Positions 52,318 to 61,378 of a DNA stretch of 64,000 nt are shown piece by piece. Position 1 is the stretch's first letter; each line of letters starts with the position of its first letter. Under the pieces are notes generated by a model, which did no database searches, was not told the origin of the DNA, and saw nothing but the letters and a program-made list of their open reading frames with translations. The DNA comes from Gemmatimonas sp. (GTDB lineage Bacteria > Gemmatimonadota > Gemmatimonadetes > Gemmatimonadales > Gemmatimonadaceae): the NCBI RefSeq assembly GCF_027531815.1, contig NZ_JAPZSK010000002.1, forward strand, positions 372,001 through 436,000, written 5' to 3'. Position numbers and translations under genes: made by a program.

Positions 52318-55059
52318 ATGCGCTCGTCCCTCCGTCCCCTCACCGCGGCCGTCCTGCTGGGCGCCGCCGGGTCGGCCGCCGCCCAGCCGCTGTCGGCAGG
52401 CGACTGCACCGCCGAGACCCACGCCCGCCTGCTCCAGCCGGTACAGGGCCACCCCGCCGCGGCACGTGCCGTCTGGCTCGACGCCCGTACGCTGCGCTGG
52501 CCGCAGGCGCCGCTCGATAGCGGCCGGTTCGTGCTGTATGCCAGCCGGGGGGCCTCGCTGACGGTGCGCCCGGGCGAACGAGTGGTGGGCGCCACCGACA
52601 CGGTGCTGCTGGTGGTGCGTACCGGCTCCCTTGCCGCGCCGTTGGCGCAGGCCACCCGTCACGTGCTCCCCGGCGCCACCCTCTCACTGGCACGCGGCAG
52701 GCCAGTGTCACGCACGCTGCTGGCGGCGCCGCTGGTGCTCGTGCGTGAAGATGGGGAGGGACGGGTGCTGGCGGCCACACACACGCAGACCGCACGGGCA
52801 ATTGACGCGCTATATGCCACCGCCGCCGAATCCGTGACGCTGGGGGCCCGGCCCACGACCGGGCAGCGCACCCGCTTTGCCCTCTGGGCACCAACCGCCC
52901 GGGAGGTGGCGGTGTGTCTCCACGAGGGAACGGGGGGCGCGCGCCTTGTACCGTTGCACCCCGATACCGTCAGCGGCGTGTGGGAGGCCACGGTCCCCGA
53001 CGCGCCGCAGGGCACCGCGTATCGCTATGTCGTCGATGTGCATGTCCCCGGGACCGGGATCGTGCGCAATCGGGTCACGGACCCCTGGTCGCTTGCCCTC
53101 ACGGCCAACTCCGCGCAGTCGGTGGTGGTAGACCTCGACGATCCGACGCTGGCGCCCCCGGGGTGGAACCGGCGCCGGCCGCCAGCGCTGGCCCATGCGG
53201 TGGATCAGGTCATCTACGAGCTGCACGTGCGCGACTTCTCCGTGCAGGATGAGCGCGTACCCGTGGCCCATCGCGGTCGGTATCTGGCGTTCACGGACAC
53301 CGCGAGTCACGGCATGCGTCACCTGCAGGCACTCGCGCGCGCCGGTGTCACCGACGTGCATCTGCTGCCGGTGTTCGACCTCGCCAGCATTCCCGAGATC
53401 GGCTGCCACACGCCGGACGTGCGCGGCACACCCGCGGGAGAAGAGCAGCAGGCCACCGTCATGGCCACGGCCGGGAGCGACTGCTTCAACTGGGGCTACG
53501 ACCCCTTGCACTACACGGTGCCCGAAGGCAGCTACGCCAGCGATGCCGGTGCCTATCAGGCCCGCATCCGCGAGTTCCGCCAGATGGTGCTGGCGCTCAA
53601 CGCCGCCGGGGTGCGGGTGGGCATGGACGTGGTCTACAACCACACCACGGCAGCCGGTCAGTCGCCGCAATCGGTGCTCGACCGCATCGTGCCAGGCTAC
53701 TTCCATCGGCTGGATGCCGACGGACGCGTGGCAACGTCCACCTGCTGCGCCAACACGGCCACCGAGCATCGCCTGATGGCGAAGCTCATGATCGAGTCGG
53801 CGGTGACGTGGGTGCGGCACTATGGCGTCAGCTCGTTTCGTTTCGATCTCATGGGGCACCAGCCGCGTGCTGCCATGGAGCGTCTCCAGCGCGCGGTGAA
53901 CGCGGCCGCCGGCACCACCGTGCCGCTCATCGGCGAAGGGTGGAACTTCGGCGAAGTCGCCGATGGCCGGCGCTTCGTGCAGGCGTCGCAGCGTGCGCTG
54001 GGGGGCAGTGGCATCGCCACCTTCTCCGATCGCGCGCGCGATGCCATTCGCGGCGGCAGCGCCCTCGATGATGGCGTGGCGCAGCTACGCCACCAAGGCT
54101 GGGTGAACGGCCTGGGCTATGCCCCCAACACGGAGCGGCAGCAGCTCGACACGCCGGCCGCCGATCGCGCGGCGCTGCTCGAGGCTGCCGATCTCGTGCG
54201 ACTGGGGCTCGCCGGCACATTGCGCGACTACCGCTTCGTTACCGCCAGCGGCGCGGTGCAGTCGGGGGCGTCGCTGCGCTACGGCGATCAACCCGCAGGG
54301 TATGTGCACACACCGGCCGAAGTCGTGAACTACGTGGAGAATCACGACAACACCACCCTGTTCGACGCGAACGTGCTGAAGCTGCCGCGCGGCACGACCA
54401 TGGACGACCGGGCACGGGTGCAGCTGCTGGCGTCGGCACTGGTCCTCTTCAGTCAGGGCATCGCGTACGTACATGCGGGGCAGGAGCTGCTCCGCAGCAA
54501 GAGTCTCGATCGCAACAGCTTCGATTCGGGAGACTGGTTCAACAGCTACGACCCGACGGGCGCGCGACACGGATTCGGCCGTGGGCTGCCCCCGCGCAAC
54601 GACAACGCGGCCAGCTGGCCGCTGCAGCGCGAGCGGCTGGTCGATACCGCGCTGGTGCCGTCGCCGGCAGCGGTGCGCTTCACGCGCGCCGCCTTCCTCG
54701 ACCTGCTGCGCATCCGCGCGAGCTCCACACTCTTCCGGCTGCGCACGGCGGGGGAGGTGCGCACCCGACTGCGCTTTGCCAACGTGGGGCGTGCGCAGCA
54801 GCCCACGGTGGTCGCCGCCCATCTTGATGGCCGTGGACTGGCGGGTGCCAACTTCGCCGACCTGCTGTACGCCGTGAACGCCGACACGGTGGCGCACGAG
54901 GTGACAGTCCCGTGGCTGGCCGGCGCACCGCTGCAGCTGCATCCGGTGCTGGGCGCCCCCACGGCGGCCGACGCGCGCGTCCACAGCGCCCGCTGGGACC
55001 GTGCGCGTGGTGTGCTCACGGTGCCGCCACGCACCGCTGTGGTCTGGGGACGCCGCTAG
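52318..55059 (+). CDS. Secreted pullulanase (GH13, type I)
   Basis: Cleaves alpha-1,6 branches of pullulan, starch or glycogen outside the cytoplasm. The 913-aa protein has a signal peptide (LRPLTAAVLLGAAGSAAAQ), an N-terminal extra domain, a CBM48-like domain (RFALWAPTAREVAVCLHEG, about residues 180-270) and the GH13 barrel. The pullulanase hallmark FNWGYDP is at 390-396 (usually YNWGYDP), DVVYNHT follows, the nucleophile is D510 in FRFDLMGH, the acid/base E540 in GEGWNF, and the third Asp D677 in VENHDN. It follows tRNA-Ile after a terminator, so it is transcribed separately. Catalytic residues are all intact. Confidence 0.92.
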   Translation: MRSSLRPLTAAVLLGAAGSAAAQPLSAGDCTAETHARLLQPVQGHPAAARAVWLDARTLRWPQAPLDSGRFVLYASRGASLTVRPGERVVGATDTVLLVVRTGSLAAPLAQATRHVLPGATLSLARGRPVSRTLLAAPLVLVREDGEGRVLAATHTQTARAIDALYATAAESVTLGARPTTGQRTRFALWAPTAREVAVCLHEGTGGARLVPLHPDTVSGVWEATVPDAPQGTAYRYVVDVHVPGTGIVRNRVTDPWSLALTANSAQSVVVDLDDPTLAPPGWNRRRPPALAHAVDQVIYELHVRDFSVQDERVPVAHRGRYLAFTDTASHGMRHLQALARAGVTDVHLLPVFDLASIPEIGCHTPDVRGTPAGEEQQATVMATAGSDCFNWGYDPLHYTVPEGSYASDAGAYQARIREFRQMVLALNAAGVRVGMDVVYNHTTAAGQSPQSVLDRIVPGYFHRLDADGRVATSTCCANTATEHRLMAKLMIESAVTWVRHYGVSSFRFDLMGHQPRAAMERLQRAVNAAAGTTVPLIGEGWNFGEVADGRRFVQASQRALGGSGIATFSDRARDAIRGGSALDDGVAQLRHQGWVNGLGYAPNTERQQLDTPAADRAALLEAADLVRLGLAGTLRDYRFVTASGAVQSGASLRYGDQPAGYVHTPAEVVNYVENHDNTTLFDANVLKLPRGTTMDDRARVQLLASALVLFSQGIAYVHAGQELLRSKSLDRNSFDSGDWFNSYDPTGARHGFGRGLPPRNDNAASWPLQRERLVDTALVPSPAAVRFTRAAFLDLLRIRASSTLFRLRTAGEVRTRLRFANVGRAQQPTVVAAHLDGRGLAGANFADLLYAVNADTVAHEVTVPWLAGAPLQLHPVLGAPTAADARVHSARWDRARGVLTVPPRTAVVWGRR

Positions 55060-55111
55060 TGCGGCACCGGTTGGGCGTTTCGCCCGTCGCCCCATGCAAT
55101 AGCTTGCGCCC

Positions 55112-56341
55112 ATGAACACGCGCAGTGAAATCTCTGCCTACGACACGTGGCAGGTGGGACGGGTGCCCGTCATGGACGCGGTGGTGGCCGTGGCGTCCAA
55201 GCCGGGCGTCATGGCCCACGGTGGTGCCGACGCCCCCGCCGGCATGCTGGCCGAAGCCGTGGCCGCCCGCCTGCCGTCGGCCGTTGGGGTACGGTCCCTG
55301 CACCTGGGCAGCGGCAATGGGCTCGTGCCCGCCGTGGCACAGGCTGTGGGTTTTGCGCCGCTCGCCTTCGACCGGTACGCGGCGAACGCCGAGGCCACCC
55401 GACGGTCGCTGCTCGCCTCCGCTCCCCAGGGCGAGCACGACGGCCACCCCGCACCGGCCGTGTTCCACGCGGCGTGCGTCAATCCGCACGTGGAGGCGGG
55501 CTCGTGCGAGCTGGCGACCATTCGCATTCCAACCGATAAGCTGGGCGTGCAGCTGGCCGTGGTGGAAGCCTTCCGCGCTCTCGCGGTGGGGGGACGGTGT
55601 CTGCTGGCGGGGGCGAACGACGAAGGCGCCAAGCCGGCGGCGCGCCTGTTGGAGCAGCTCTTCGGGGCGGCGCGGCTCGAGAACCAGCATAGTGGCTGTC
55701 GGCTGCTGTCGGCGGTGAAGATGCGCGAGGCGCCGGGAGACGCGGCGCTCACGCACATCCGCTGGCTCGACGGCGACGCGTTCTCCGAACAGCCGGTGGT
55801 CGCGGGCGGTACGTCGTTCGTGCTGGCCACGCGCCCCGGGGTGTTTTCGTGGGAGCATCTCGACGAGGCATCCGGCATTCTGGCCGACCTCATGCGCGTC
55901 GACGACGGCGAGTCCGTGCTCGACCTGGGGTGTGGTGCCGGCGTACTGGGGGTGGTGGCCGCACGCCTCACCCCGACCGGCTCGGTGTGCATGCTCGACG
56001 CCGACGCCGACGCCATCCGCTGCGCTCAGCGCACCGCCCGGCTGGCGGAGTGCTCCAACGTGGACGTGCGGGCCAGCGATGTGTGCCGCGCCGTCGCTGA
56101 GCGCACCTTCGATGTGGTGGTGAGCAATCCGCCGTTTCACCTGGGCAAGGGCACCGATCTGGCCATTCCGCGCGCCTTCATCGAGCAGGCCCATGCGCGG
56201 CTGCATCGCGGCGGGCGCCTGTATCTGGTGGCCAACCGCACGCTGCCGTACGAACGCCTCATCGCCGAGGTCTTCGGCGAGGTGCGCACGGCGCACGACG
56301 GACGCCGCTTCAAGGTCATCGGCGGGGTGCGCCGTGCCTGA
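55112..56341 (+). CDS. RsmC/RlmG-like class I methyltransferase
   Basis: A 409-aa cytoplasmic SAM-dependent methyltransferase, likely acting on rRNA guanine N2. It has two related Rossmann halves, as in RsmC: an N-terminal one with weak motifs (SLHLGSGNGLVPAVA) and a C-terminal one with SAM loop VLDLGCGAGVLGVVAA, acidic CMLDADADAI and the catalytic VVSNPPFHLGKG. The SNPPF motif marks N2-type nucleobase or Gln methylation. ATG at 55112. Its last 8 bp overlap the start of the TlpA-like gene. The precise target (m2G1207 or a 23S site) cannot be read from sequence. Confidence 0.88.
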   Translation: MNTRSEISAYDTWQVGRVPVMDAVVAVASKPGVMAHGGADAPAGMLAEAVAARLPSAVGVRSLHLGSGNGLVPAVAQAVGFAPLAFDRYAANAEATRRSLLASAPQGEHDGHPAPAVFHAACVNPHVEAGSCELATIRIPTDKLGVQLAVVEAFRALAVGGRCLLAGANDEGAKPAARLLEQLFGAARLENQHSGCRLLSAVKMREAPGDAALTHIRWLDGDAFSEQPVVAGGTSFVLATRPGVFSWEHLDEASGILADLMRVDDGESVLDLGCGAGVLGVVAARLTPTGSVCMLDADADAIRCAQRTARLAECSNVDVRASDVCRAVAERTFDVVVSNPPFHLGKGTDLAIPRAFIEQAHARLHRGGRLYLVANRTLPYERLIAEVFGEVRTAHDGRRFKVIGGVRRA

Positions 56342-56993
56342 GGAGCGCGAGCCGCGGCCTGCTGGTGAGCCTGCACGGGCGCCCGCCTGGGCTCCGGCGT
56401 GGATTCCCGCGCGGCTCCTCCGCTGGCTCACGCTGTCCAACCTCTTTACCGCCGCCGTCGTGCTGTGGGCGGCGCCACGCTGCTGGCCGCACGTGGAGGC
56501 CCTGCTGGGCGTGCGGCAGCGCGCCGCGCTGCGACCGGACTACGCCGTGACCACGCGGGGCGGCGACCGGCTCACCGCCGACAGTCTTCGCGGACGCGTC
56601 GTGTTCGTGAACGTGTGGGCAACCTGGTGCCCACCGTGCCGGGCGGAGATGCCGGCGTTGCAGCAACTCGCCAACGCCTATGCCGCCGACGGGCTGGTGA
56701 TGTTGGGGCTGTCGGTGGATCGCGGTCCGGCGCAGGCGGTGGACGCCTTTCTCGCCGAGCGCGACATCAGCTATCCGGTGGCGATCGTCACCGATGAGGT
56801 CATCACCGCCTTCGGTGGCGTGCGCGGGTACCCTACGAGCTTTCTCGTCGACCGGCAGGGCGTGGTGCGCCACACCGTGATGGGCCCGGTGGGCCCCCTC
56901 ACGCTGCGGCCGGCCATCAAGCGCCTGCTGGCCGAACGCCCCACGGCTACCGCGACCCCTTCGCCTCCAGCACGGCCAGACGCAGTGCGCTGA
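56334..56993 (+). CDS. TlpA-like thioredoxin, membrane-anchored
   Basis: A 219-aa thiol-disulfide reductase. After a Pro/Ala-rich start, a transmembrane anchor (WLTLSNLFTAAVVLWAA, about residues 29-48) places the domain in the periplasm. The thioredoxin fold has ATWCPPCRAEMPALQ with the active CxxC, then LSVDRGPAQAV and the cis-proline YPTSFLVD. TlpA/ResA proteins reduce cytochrome c or other periplasmic cysteines. GTG start at 56334 overlaps the methyltransferase by 8 bp. Its 3' end overlaps the convergent pseudouridine synthase by 47 bp. Confidence 0.9.
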   Translation: MPEEREPRPAGEPARAPAWAPAWIPARLLRWLTLSNLFTAAVVLWAAPRCWPHVEALLGVRQRAALRPDYAVTTRGGDRLTADSLRGRVVFVNVWATWCPPCRAEMPALQQLANAYAADGLVMLGLSVDRGPAQAVDAFLAERDISYPVAIVTDEVITAFGGVRGYPTSFLVDRQGVVRHTVMGPVGPLTLRPAIKRLLAERPTATATPSPPARPDAVR

Positions 56994-57672
56994 CTTCCTC
57001 GGGAGACAGCACGCGCCAGTGTCCGAGTGCCACGCCCGTCAGGTCGAGCGGGCCGAAGGTGGCGCGGTGCAGCGTCACCACATGATGGCCCACGGCAGCG
57101 AACATGCGCCGCACCTGGTGATAGCGTCCCTCGCTGATCGTCAGACGAAGCTGCCGCGGCGCCTGTGCCGTCAGCACCGCCGGACGCAGGGGAGCATCGT
57201 CTCCCTGCAGCCGCAGCGTCCCGCTGGCAAACCGCTCGGCCTCTTCCCCCCGTAACGGGTCGGAAAGCGTCACGTCGTAGCCTTTCGGCAGGTGCCATCG
57301 CGGGGACGTCAACTGGTGATTCAGCGGGCCGTCATCGGTGAGCAGCAGCAGGCCGCTCGTGTCGGCGTCGAGACGCCCCACGGTAGCCAGCACGGGGGTG
57401 CGCTGCAACCATCGCGGTGGCGCCAGGTCGTACACAAGCGGCGGCCGATCGCGCGTGGAGCACACGTAGCCCACGGGCTTGTGCAGCAGGACCACGGACC
57501 CGGGCGGAGGATCGAGCGGGGCACCGTCCAGGCGCACATCATCGTGGGCAAACGGATCGGCGTCCCGCAGGATGGCCCCGCTGGCCGAACGGACCTGCCG
57601 ACTGGCAACCAGCCGTTCGCACTCCTTGCGGGTGCCGTAACCGAGGCGGGCGAGATAGCGGGCGAGGGACAC
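56947..57672 (-). CDS. rRNA pseudouridine synthase (RsuA/RluB family)
   Basis: A 241-aa enzyme that isomerises uridine in rRNA. An S4 RNA-binding domain (SLARYLARLGYGTRKECERLV) is followed by the catalytic domain with GRLDADTSGLLLLTDDG (catalytic Asp), KGYDVTLS and QVRRMFAAVGHHV. The RluB/RsuA subfamily is indicated, but the modified site is unknown. I chose GTG at 57672 because it gives the canonical VSLARYLA start; no clear Shine-Dalgarno is seen. The upstream ATG at about 57760 would add an unusual basic segment overlapping the divergent gene's upstream region. Confidence 0.87.
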   Translation of the reverse strand: MSLARYLARLGYGTRKECERLVASRQVRSASGAILRDADPFAHDDVRLDGAPLDPPPGSVVLLHKPVGYVCSTRDRPPLVYDLAPPRWLQRTPVLATVGRLDADTSGLLLLTDDGPLNHQLTSPRWHLPKGYDVTLSDPLRGEEAERFASGTLRLQGDDAPLRPAVLTAQAPRQLRLTISEGRYHQVRRMFAAVGHHVVTLHRATFGPLDLTGVALGHWRVLSPEEVSALRLAVLEAKGSR

Positions 57673-57819
57673 GCGAAGCGCTGAGGGCGGGGCAGAAGGA
57701 TCGAAACGGGCCCGTGCATTATACTGCCGGAGCCATTGCCGGGGGCCCGTGCACGCCATCGGCCCGCTCGCGGCGCTCCCGTAGGGCGCCCTGCACATTC
57801 CCATTCGTTCCGAGCTCGC

Positions 57820-59004
57820 ATGCCGCGTCGCCCTGCCATCACCACCAGTGACTTCTACGACTGGTTTTCCACGGTGCCCGACGAGGTCAACGCGGAGCGC
57901 CTCGCCTTGCGGCAGTTCATGACGGAGGAGTGGGAGCCGCAGGCGAACGAATGGTGGGAGAAGGGGGAGTTCCCCCGCGACTACCTCATAGCGCGCATGA
58001 AGGCGTTGGACCTGTTGCGGCATCGGTACACGCCGGCCCACGCACCTGTGGCCACCGTGTCGGACGGACTGCTCAGCATGGAGTTCGCACGCGTCGATCC
58101 CTCACTGGCCACCTTCTTCGGTGTGCACGCCGGGCTGTGCATGAGCGCCATTGCGCTGTGCGGGTCACTGGAGCAGCAGGAGGAGTGGTTGCCGGCGTTG
58201 CGTCGGTGGGAGTTGGTGGGCGCGTTTGGTCTCACCGAACCCGATGTGGGGTCGGGGGTCGCGCGCGGACTCACGACCACCTGTCGGCGCGACGGCGACA
58301 CGTGGGTGCTGAACGGCCAGAAGAAGTGGATCGGCAACGCCACCTGGTGCGACGTGGTGGTGATTTGGGCGCGTGACGAAGCCGACGCGACGGTGAAGGG
58401 GTTCATCGTGCGGACCGCGCTGCCGGGGTACTCGGCGGAGCTCATGCGCGGCAAGATCGCGCAGCGCACGGTGCACAACGGCCTCATTACCATGCGCGAC
58501 CTTCGGGTGGCGGAAGCCGACCGGTTGCAGCGTGCCACCTCGTTTGCCGATACCCAGCGGGTGCTGGTCACGGCGCGCTGCGGGACGGCGTGGCAGGCGG
58601 TGGGATGCGCGATGGGGGCGTACGAACACGCGTTGCGTTACGCCGGCGAGCGCAGCCAGTTCGGTCGTCCCATCGCCTCCTATCAGCTGGTACAGCAGAT
58701 GCTGGTGAAGATGCTGGGCAACGTGACGGCCATGATCGGCGTGGCGCTGCGGGCGTCGGAGCTGCAGGACCGGTTGGGTCCCCGCGATGAGCACTCGGCG
58801 CTGGCCAAGCAGTTCTGCGCGGCCAGGTGCCGCGAAACGGTAGCGCTGGCGCGGGAGGCGCTGGGCGGCAACGGCATCCTGCTCGAGTATCACGTGGCGC
58901 GATTGTTTGCCGACGCCGAGGCCATCTACAGCTACGAAGGGTCGAATGAGATCAACACCATGATCGTGGGGCGCGCCATTACTGGCCACTCCGCGTTCGT
59001 GTAG
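57820..59004 (+). CDS. Acyl-CoA dehydrogenase (glutaryl-CoA dehydrogenase-like)
   Basis: A 394-aa flavoenzyme that dehydrogenates acyl-CoA at the alpha-beta bond. It has the N-terminal helical domain, the FAD/acyl-binding GLTEPDVGSGVARG, WVLNGQKKWIGNA, the C-terminal RSQFGRPIASYQLVQQML and LGGNGILLEYHVARLFADAEAIYSYEGSNEINTMIVGRAI. The catalytic-base glutamate is in the YSYEGSNE segment, the position used by glutaryl-CoA and related dehydrogenases. ATG at 57820. No CoA ligase or electron-transfer flavoprotein gene lies nearby, so its pathway is unclear. Confidence 0.9.
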   Translation: MPRRPAITTSDFYDWFSTVPDEVNAERLALRQFMTEEWEPQANEWWEKGEFPRDYLIARMKALDLLRHRYTPAHAPVATVSDGLLSMEFARVDPSLATFFGVHAGLCMSAIALCGSLEQQEEWLPALRRWELVGAFGLTEPDVGSGVARGLTTTCRRDGDTWVLNGQKKWIGNATWCDVVVIWARDEADATVKGFIVRTALPGYSAELMRGKIAQRTVHNGLITMRDLRVAEADRLQRATSFADTQRVLVTARCGTAWQAVGCAMGAYEHALRYAGERSQFGRPIASYQLVQQMLVKMLGNVTAMIGVALRASELQDRLGPRDEHSALAKQFCAARCRETVALAREALGGNGILLEYHVARLFADAEAIYSYEGSNEINTMIVGRAITGHSAFV

Positions 59005-59023
59005 CGACCGGCGGGCGGGCGCC

Positions 59024-59776
59024 TCAGTCGTCGAGCCCGTACACCACGGTGGTCACGACCCGCACGCGCTTGCGCACCTGGCTCTCTTCCGTGATTCCCG
59101 CCGCCTGGTCGCGCGGCAGGATCTCGAAGACGCCCTGGCTGGCCGTGCGGATACCGGAGAGGGTGCTGTTCGCGTCGCGCGCAAACTGCTCGGCGCCTTC
59201 GCGCGCCCGGGCGGTGGCTTCGGCAATCATGGCCGGCTTGAGCGCATTGAGGCCAGTGAAGACGAAGGTGGGGCCACCGCCGCCGTACTCCTGACCGCTC
59301 GACAGCACCACCCCGTTGCGGACCAGCTCGGGGACACGCTGGCTGGCGGCCTGCACCTTGTCCACGTCGGCGGAGCGCACCACGAGCGTCTGGCGAATGA
59401 TGTAGCGGGCGGTGTTGGCGTAGCCGCCCACCGTCCGGGCGTCTTCCACCCGGAACTCCTGCACCGTGATCTCGGAGGCGGCGGAGTCGAGCCCGCTTTC
59501 ACGCAGGAACCCGCGCACCTGCTGCACGTTGCGCTCGAGAGCGGCGTTGGCGCGCCCGAGGTCATCGTCGGTGGCCACCAGGCGCAGCGGCCAGATGGCG
59601 AGGTCGGCCTTGGCTTCGCGCTCGGCGACGCCCTTCACCGCGACGGTGCGATCGGCGGTGCGCATGCGGGCGAAGCCGGTGCCAATCAACGCGCCAGCGC
59701 CGGCCACCCCCACGGCCAGCACGAGGGCGCCGAGCAACAGGGGCGTGGAAAGAGCCGGCCGAGCAACCGTGGTCAT
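59024..59776 (-). CDS. SIMPL domain protein (DUF541)
   Basis: A 250-aa exported or membrane-anchored protein. One N-terminal hydrophobic helix (TPLLLGALVLAVGVAGAGALIG) precedes the SIMPL domain (VAVKGVAEREAKADLAIWPLRLV, then RYIIRQTLVVRSADVDKV and ALKPAMIAEATARAREGAEQFARDA). SIMPL proteins occur in Brucella BP26 and mammalian SIMPL and form beta-rich assemblies; their function in bacteria is not settled. ATG at 59776; it ends 20 bp from the convergent acyl-CoA dehydrogenase gene. Confidence 0.85.
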   Translation of the reverse strand: MTTVARPALSTPLLLGALVLAVGVAGAGALIGTGFARMRTADRTVAVKGVAEREAKADLAIWPLRLVATDDDLGRANAALERNVQQVRGFLRESGLDSAASEITVQEFRVEDARTVGGYANTARYIIRQTLVVRSADVDKVQAASQRVPELVRNGVVLSSGQEYGGGGPTFVFTGLNALKPAMIAEATARAREGAEQFARDANSTLSGIRTASQGVFEILPRDQAAGITEESQVRKRVRVVTTVVYGLDD

Positions 59777-59875
59777 GGGCACTGTCTGAAGAGGTGGAGA
59801 ACGGCGGAGCACGTCATTTTCCGTGTAAACCCGTCGGGGGGCAAGGGGGCCATGTCCCACGCGTTGTGCACACGC

Positions 59876-61021
59876 TCAGCTCTGCGCGGGCAAGCGGATG
59901 TCCACGCGGCACCCGCCGGTGGACTGGTTGCTCATGCGGAAGGCGTAGCGGTCGCCATAGAGCATGGCGAGCCGTGAGCGCGTGTTGGTGAGCCCAATGC
60001 CCAACCCGTCCACCGATGGCACCGCCGCGAGAAAACGCCCGCTCGTGGTGAGGAGTCCATCGAGCCCCTTGCCGTTGTCCTCCACGACGATCTCGAGACT
60101 GCCACCCACGCGCACGAGACGCACGGCGATCGACTGATCGGGGTGCCCCGGCGCCAAGCCGTGCTTGAGGGCGTTCTCCACGATCGGCTGCAGCAGGAAG
60201 CTCGGCACCAGGAGATCGACGGCGTTGGGGTCCACGTCGATGTCCACGTCCAGCCCGCTGCCGTAGCGAACGCGGGCGATCTGCAGGTAGAGCTCCACCA
60301 GCTCGATCTCCTGCCAGACGGGGATGAGCGACTGCCCTGCCGACCGCAGCGACAGCCGCAGCAGATCGCTGACGCGAATGAGGGTGCGTTGCGCCTCTTT
60401 CACGTTCATCTCCATCAGCTCGGCCACCGAGTTGAGCGCGTTGAAGAGGAAATGCGGATTGAGCTGCATGCGCAGCGCTTCCAGCTGCGTGCGCGCGAGC
60501 TTCTGTTCGAGCTCCGCCGCCGCGCGATCACGCTCACGATACCGCCGCACGAACTCGACCATGTACGCGGCCCCAAGCACGGCCCAGTAGAGCACGACTT
60601 GGATATCCAGATGATTGACGATCACCACGCGCAGGGCGAACGCATAGGTCGTGACCTGCCCGACAGCGCCGAACACGTGATCGAGCCAGGCAATGGCCAG
60701 CACGTTGGCCGCACTGATCATCACGGTGAAGCCGGCGTGCAGGGCCAGCCACGGCAGAACGCGGGCCGTGTCGAGTTGCACGCGATCAACGAGGGTGAGA
60801 ATCAGCTGCGACCAGAGCCCCCACAGCATCCAGGCCGAGCCCTGCCAGAGCAGCGCCGTGCCGATCCCGTAGTGGACGCCGGAGGTGTCGCCCACCACGG
60901 TGAGTTGCAACGCGGCGAGTGAGGAGGGCACCACCCAGATGCTGGCAAACAGCACGCGGGTGAGCCGCCGCAGCCGTGCGCCCTCGTCGGCAATCGTGAG
61001 CGGAAGTGACGAGTTGGTCAT
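59876..61021 (-). CDS. LytS-type sensor histidine kinase
   Basis: A 381-aa membrane sensor kinase of the HisKA_7TM/LytS type. About four hydrophobic helices occupy residues 25-175 (VLFASIWVVPSSLAALQL, ALLWQGSAWMLWGLW, VMISAANVLAIAWLDHVF, VLYWAVLGAAYMVEF). They are followed by the His_kinase core RMQLNPHFLFNALNSVAEL (phosphorylated His in NPHFLFN) and an HATPase domain with LLQPIVENALKHGL (N-box), VEDNGKGLDG and GIGLTNTRSRL. ATG at 61021. It is divergent from the LytTR regulator gene 357 bp away, its probable partner. Confidence 0.93.
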   Translation of the reverse strand: MTNSSLPLTIADEGARLRRLTRVLFASIWVVPSSLAALQLTVVGDTSGVHYGIGTALLWQGSAWMLWGLWSQLILTLVDRVQLDTARVLPWLALHAGFTVMISAANVLAIAWLDHVFGAVGQVTTYAFALRVVIVNHLDIQVVLYWAVLGAAYMVEFVRRYRERDRAAAELEQKLARTQLEALRMQLNPHFLFNALNSVAELMEMNVKEAQRTLIRVSDLLRLSLRSAGQSLIPVWQEIELVELYLQIARVRYGSGLDVDIDVDPNAVDLLVPSFLLQPIVENALKHGLAPGHPDQSIAVRLVRVGGSLEIVVEDNGKGLDGLLTTSGRFLAAVPSVDGLGIGLTNTRSRLAMLYGDRYAFRMSNQSTGGCRVDIRLPAQS

Positions 61022-61378
61022 GGATGAGACAAGACGCGTATGGGGATGACAGGACGAATGCGACCCGGCGGTATACCGCGCTGGTGCTCAGGCGAACTCT
61101 GGAGCGGGAGCGGGGTACTGGGGCGCAGCGGACAGCGTGTCACGGTGCGGCGGCACTTCCCTCCTTCGGGCTTCGGTGCAACCGTTCGAGACAGCGTGGG
61201 CCACGACCCAGGCAACCACACTCCGCAATCTGGTGTTTGTCACCGGTCTGGGTATCCGCTGGCGATCGCGACATTGGTCTCAGGCGGTATGATCGTCGAA
61301 GCGTAACCGTCACGTCGCACCTCCCGACGTGATGGCCCGGTGCGCTTCGGTTCGTCAACGGGAGGGGAGAAGGTACGA
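61022..61378. promoter_or_regulatory. Shared upstream region of the kinase and regulator genes
   Basis: A 357-bp divergent region. A perfect 12-bp palindrome GCGGTATACCGC lies at 61068-61079, and its half GGCGGTAT recurs at 61283-61290, about 215 bp away. These could be binding sites for the LytTR regulator, which would then control itself and the kinase. LytTR sites are usually short direct repeats, so this remains a guess. Confidence 0.4.

Noticed and set aside
61340-61378. Upstream GTG start for the LytTR regulator
   Set aside because: The GTG at 61379 has a good GAGAAGG and gives a canonical receiver start; the upstream one would add 13 residues with no family support.
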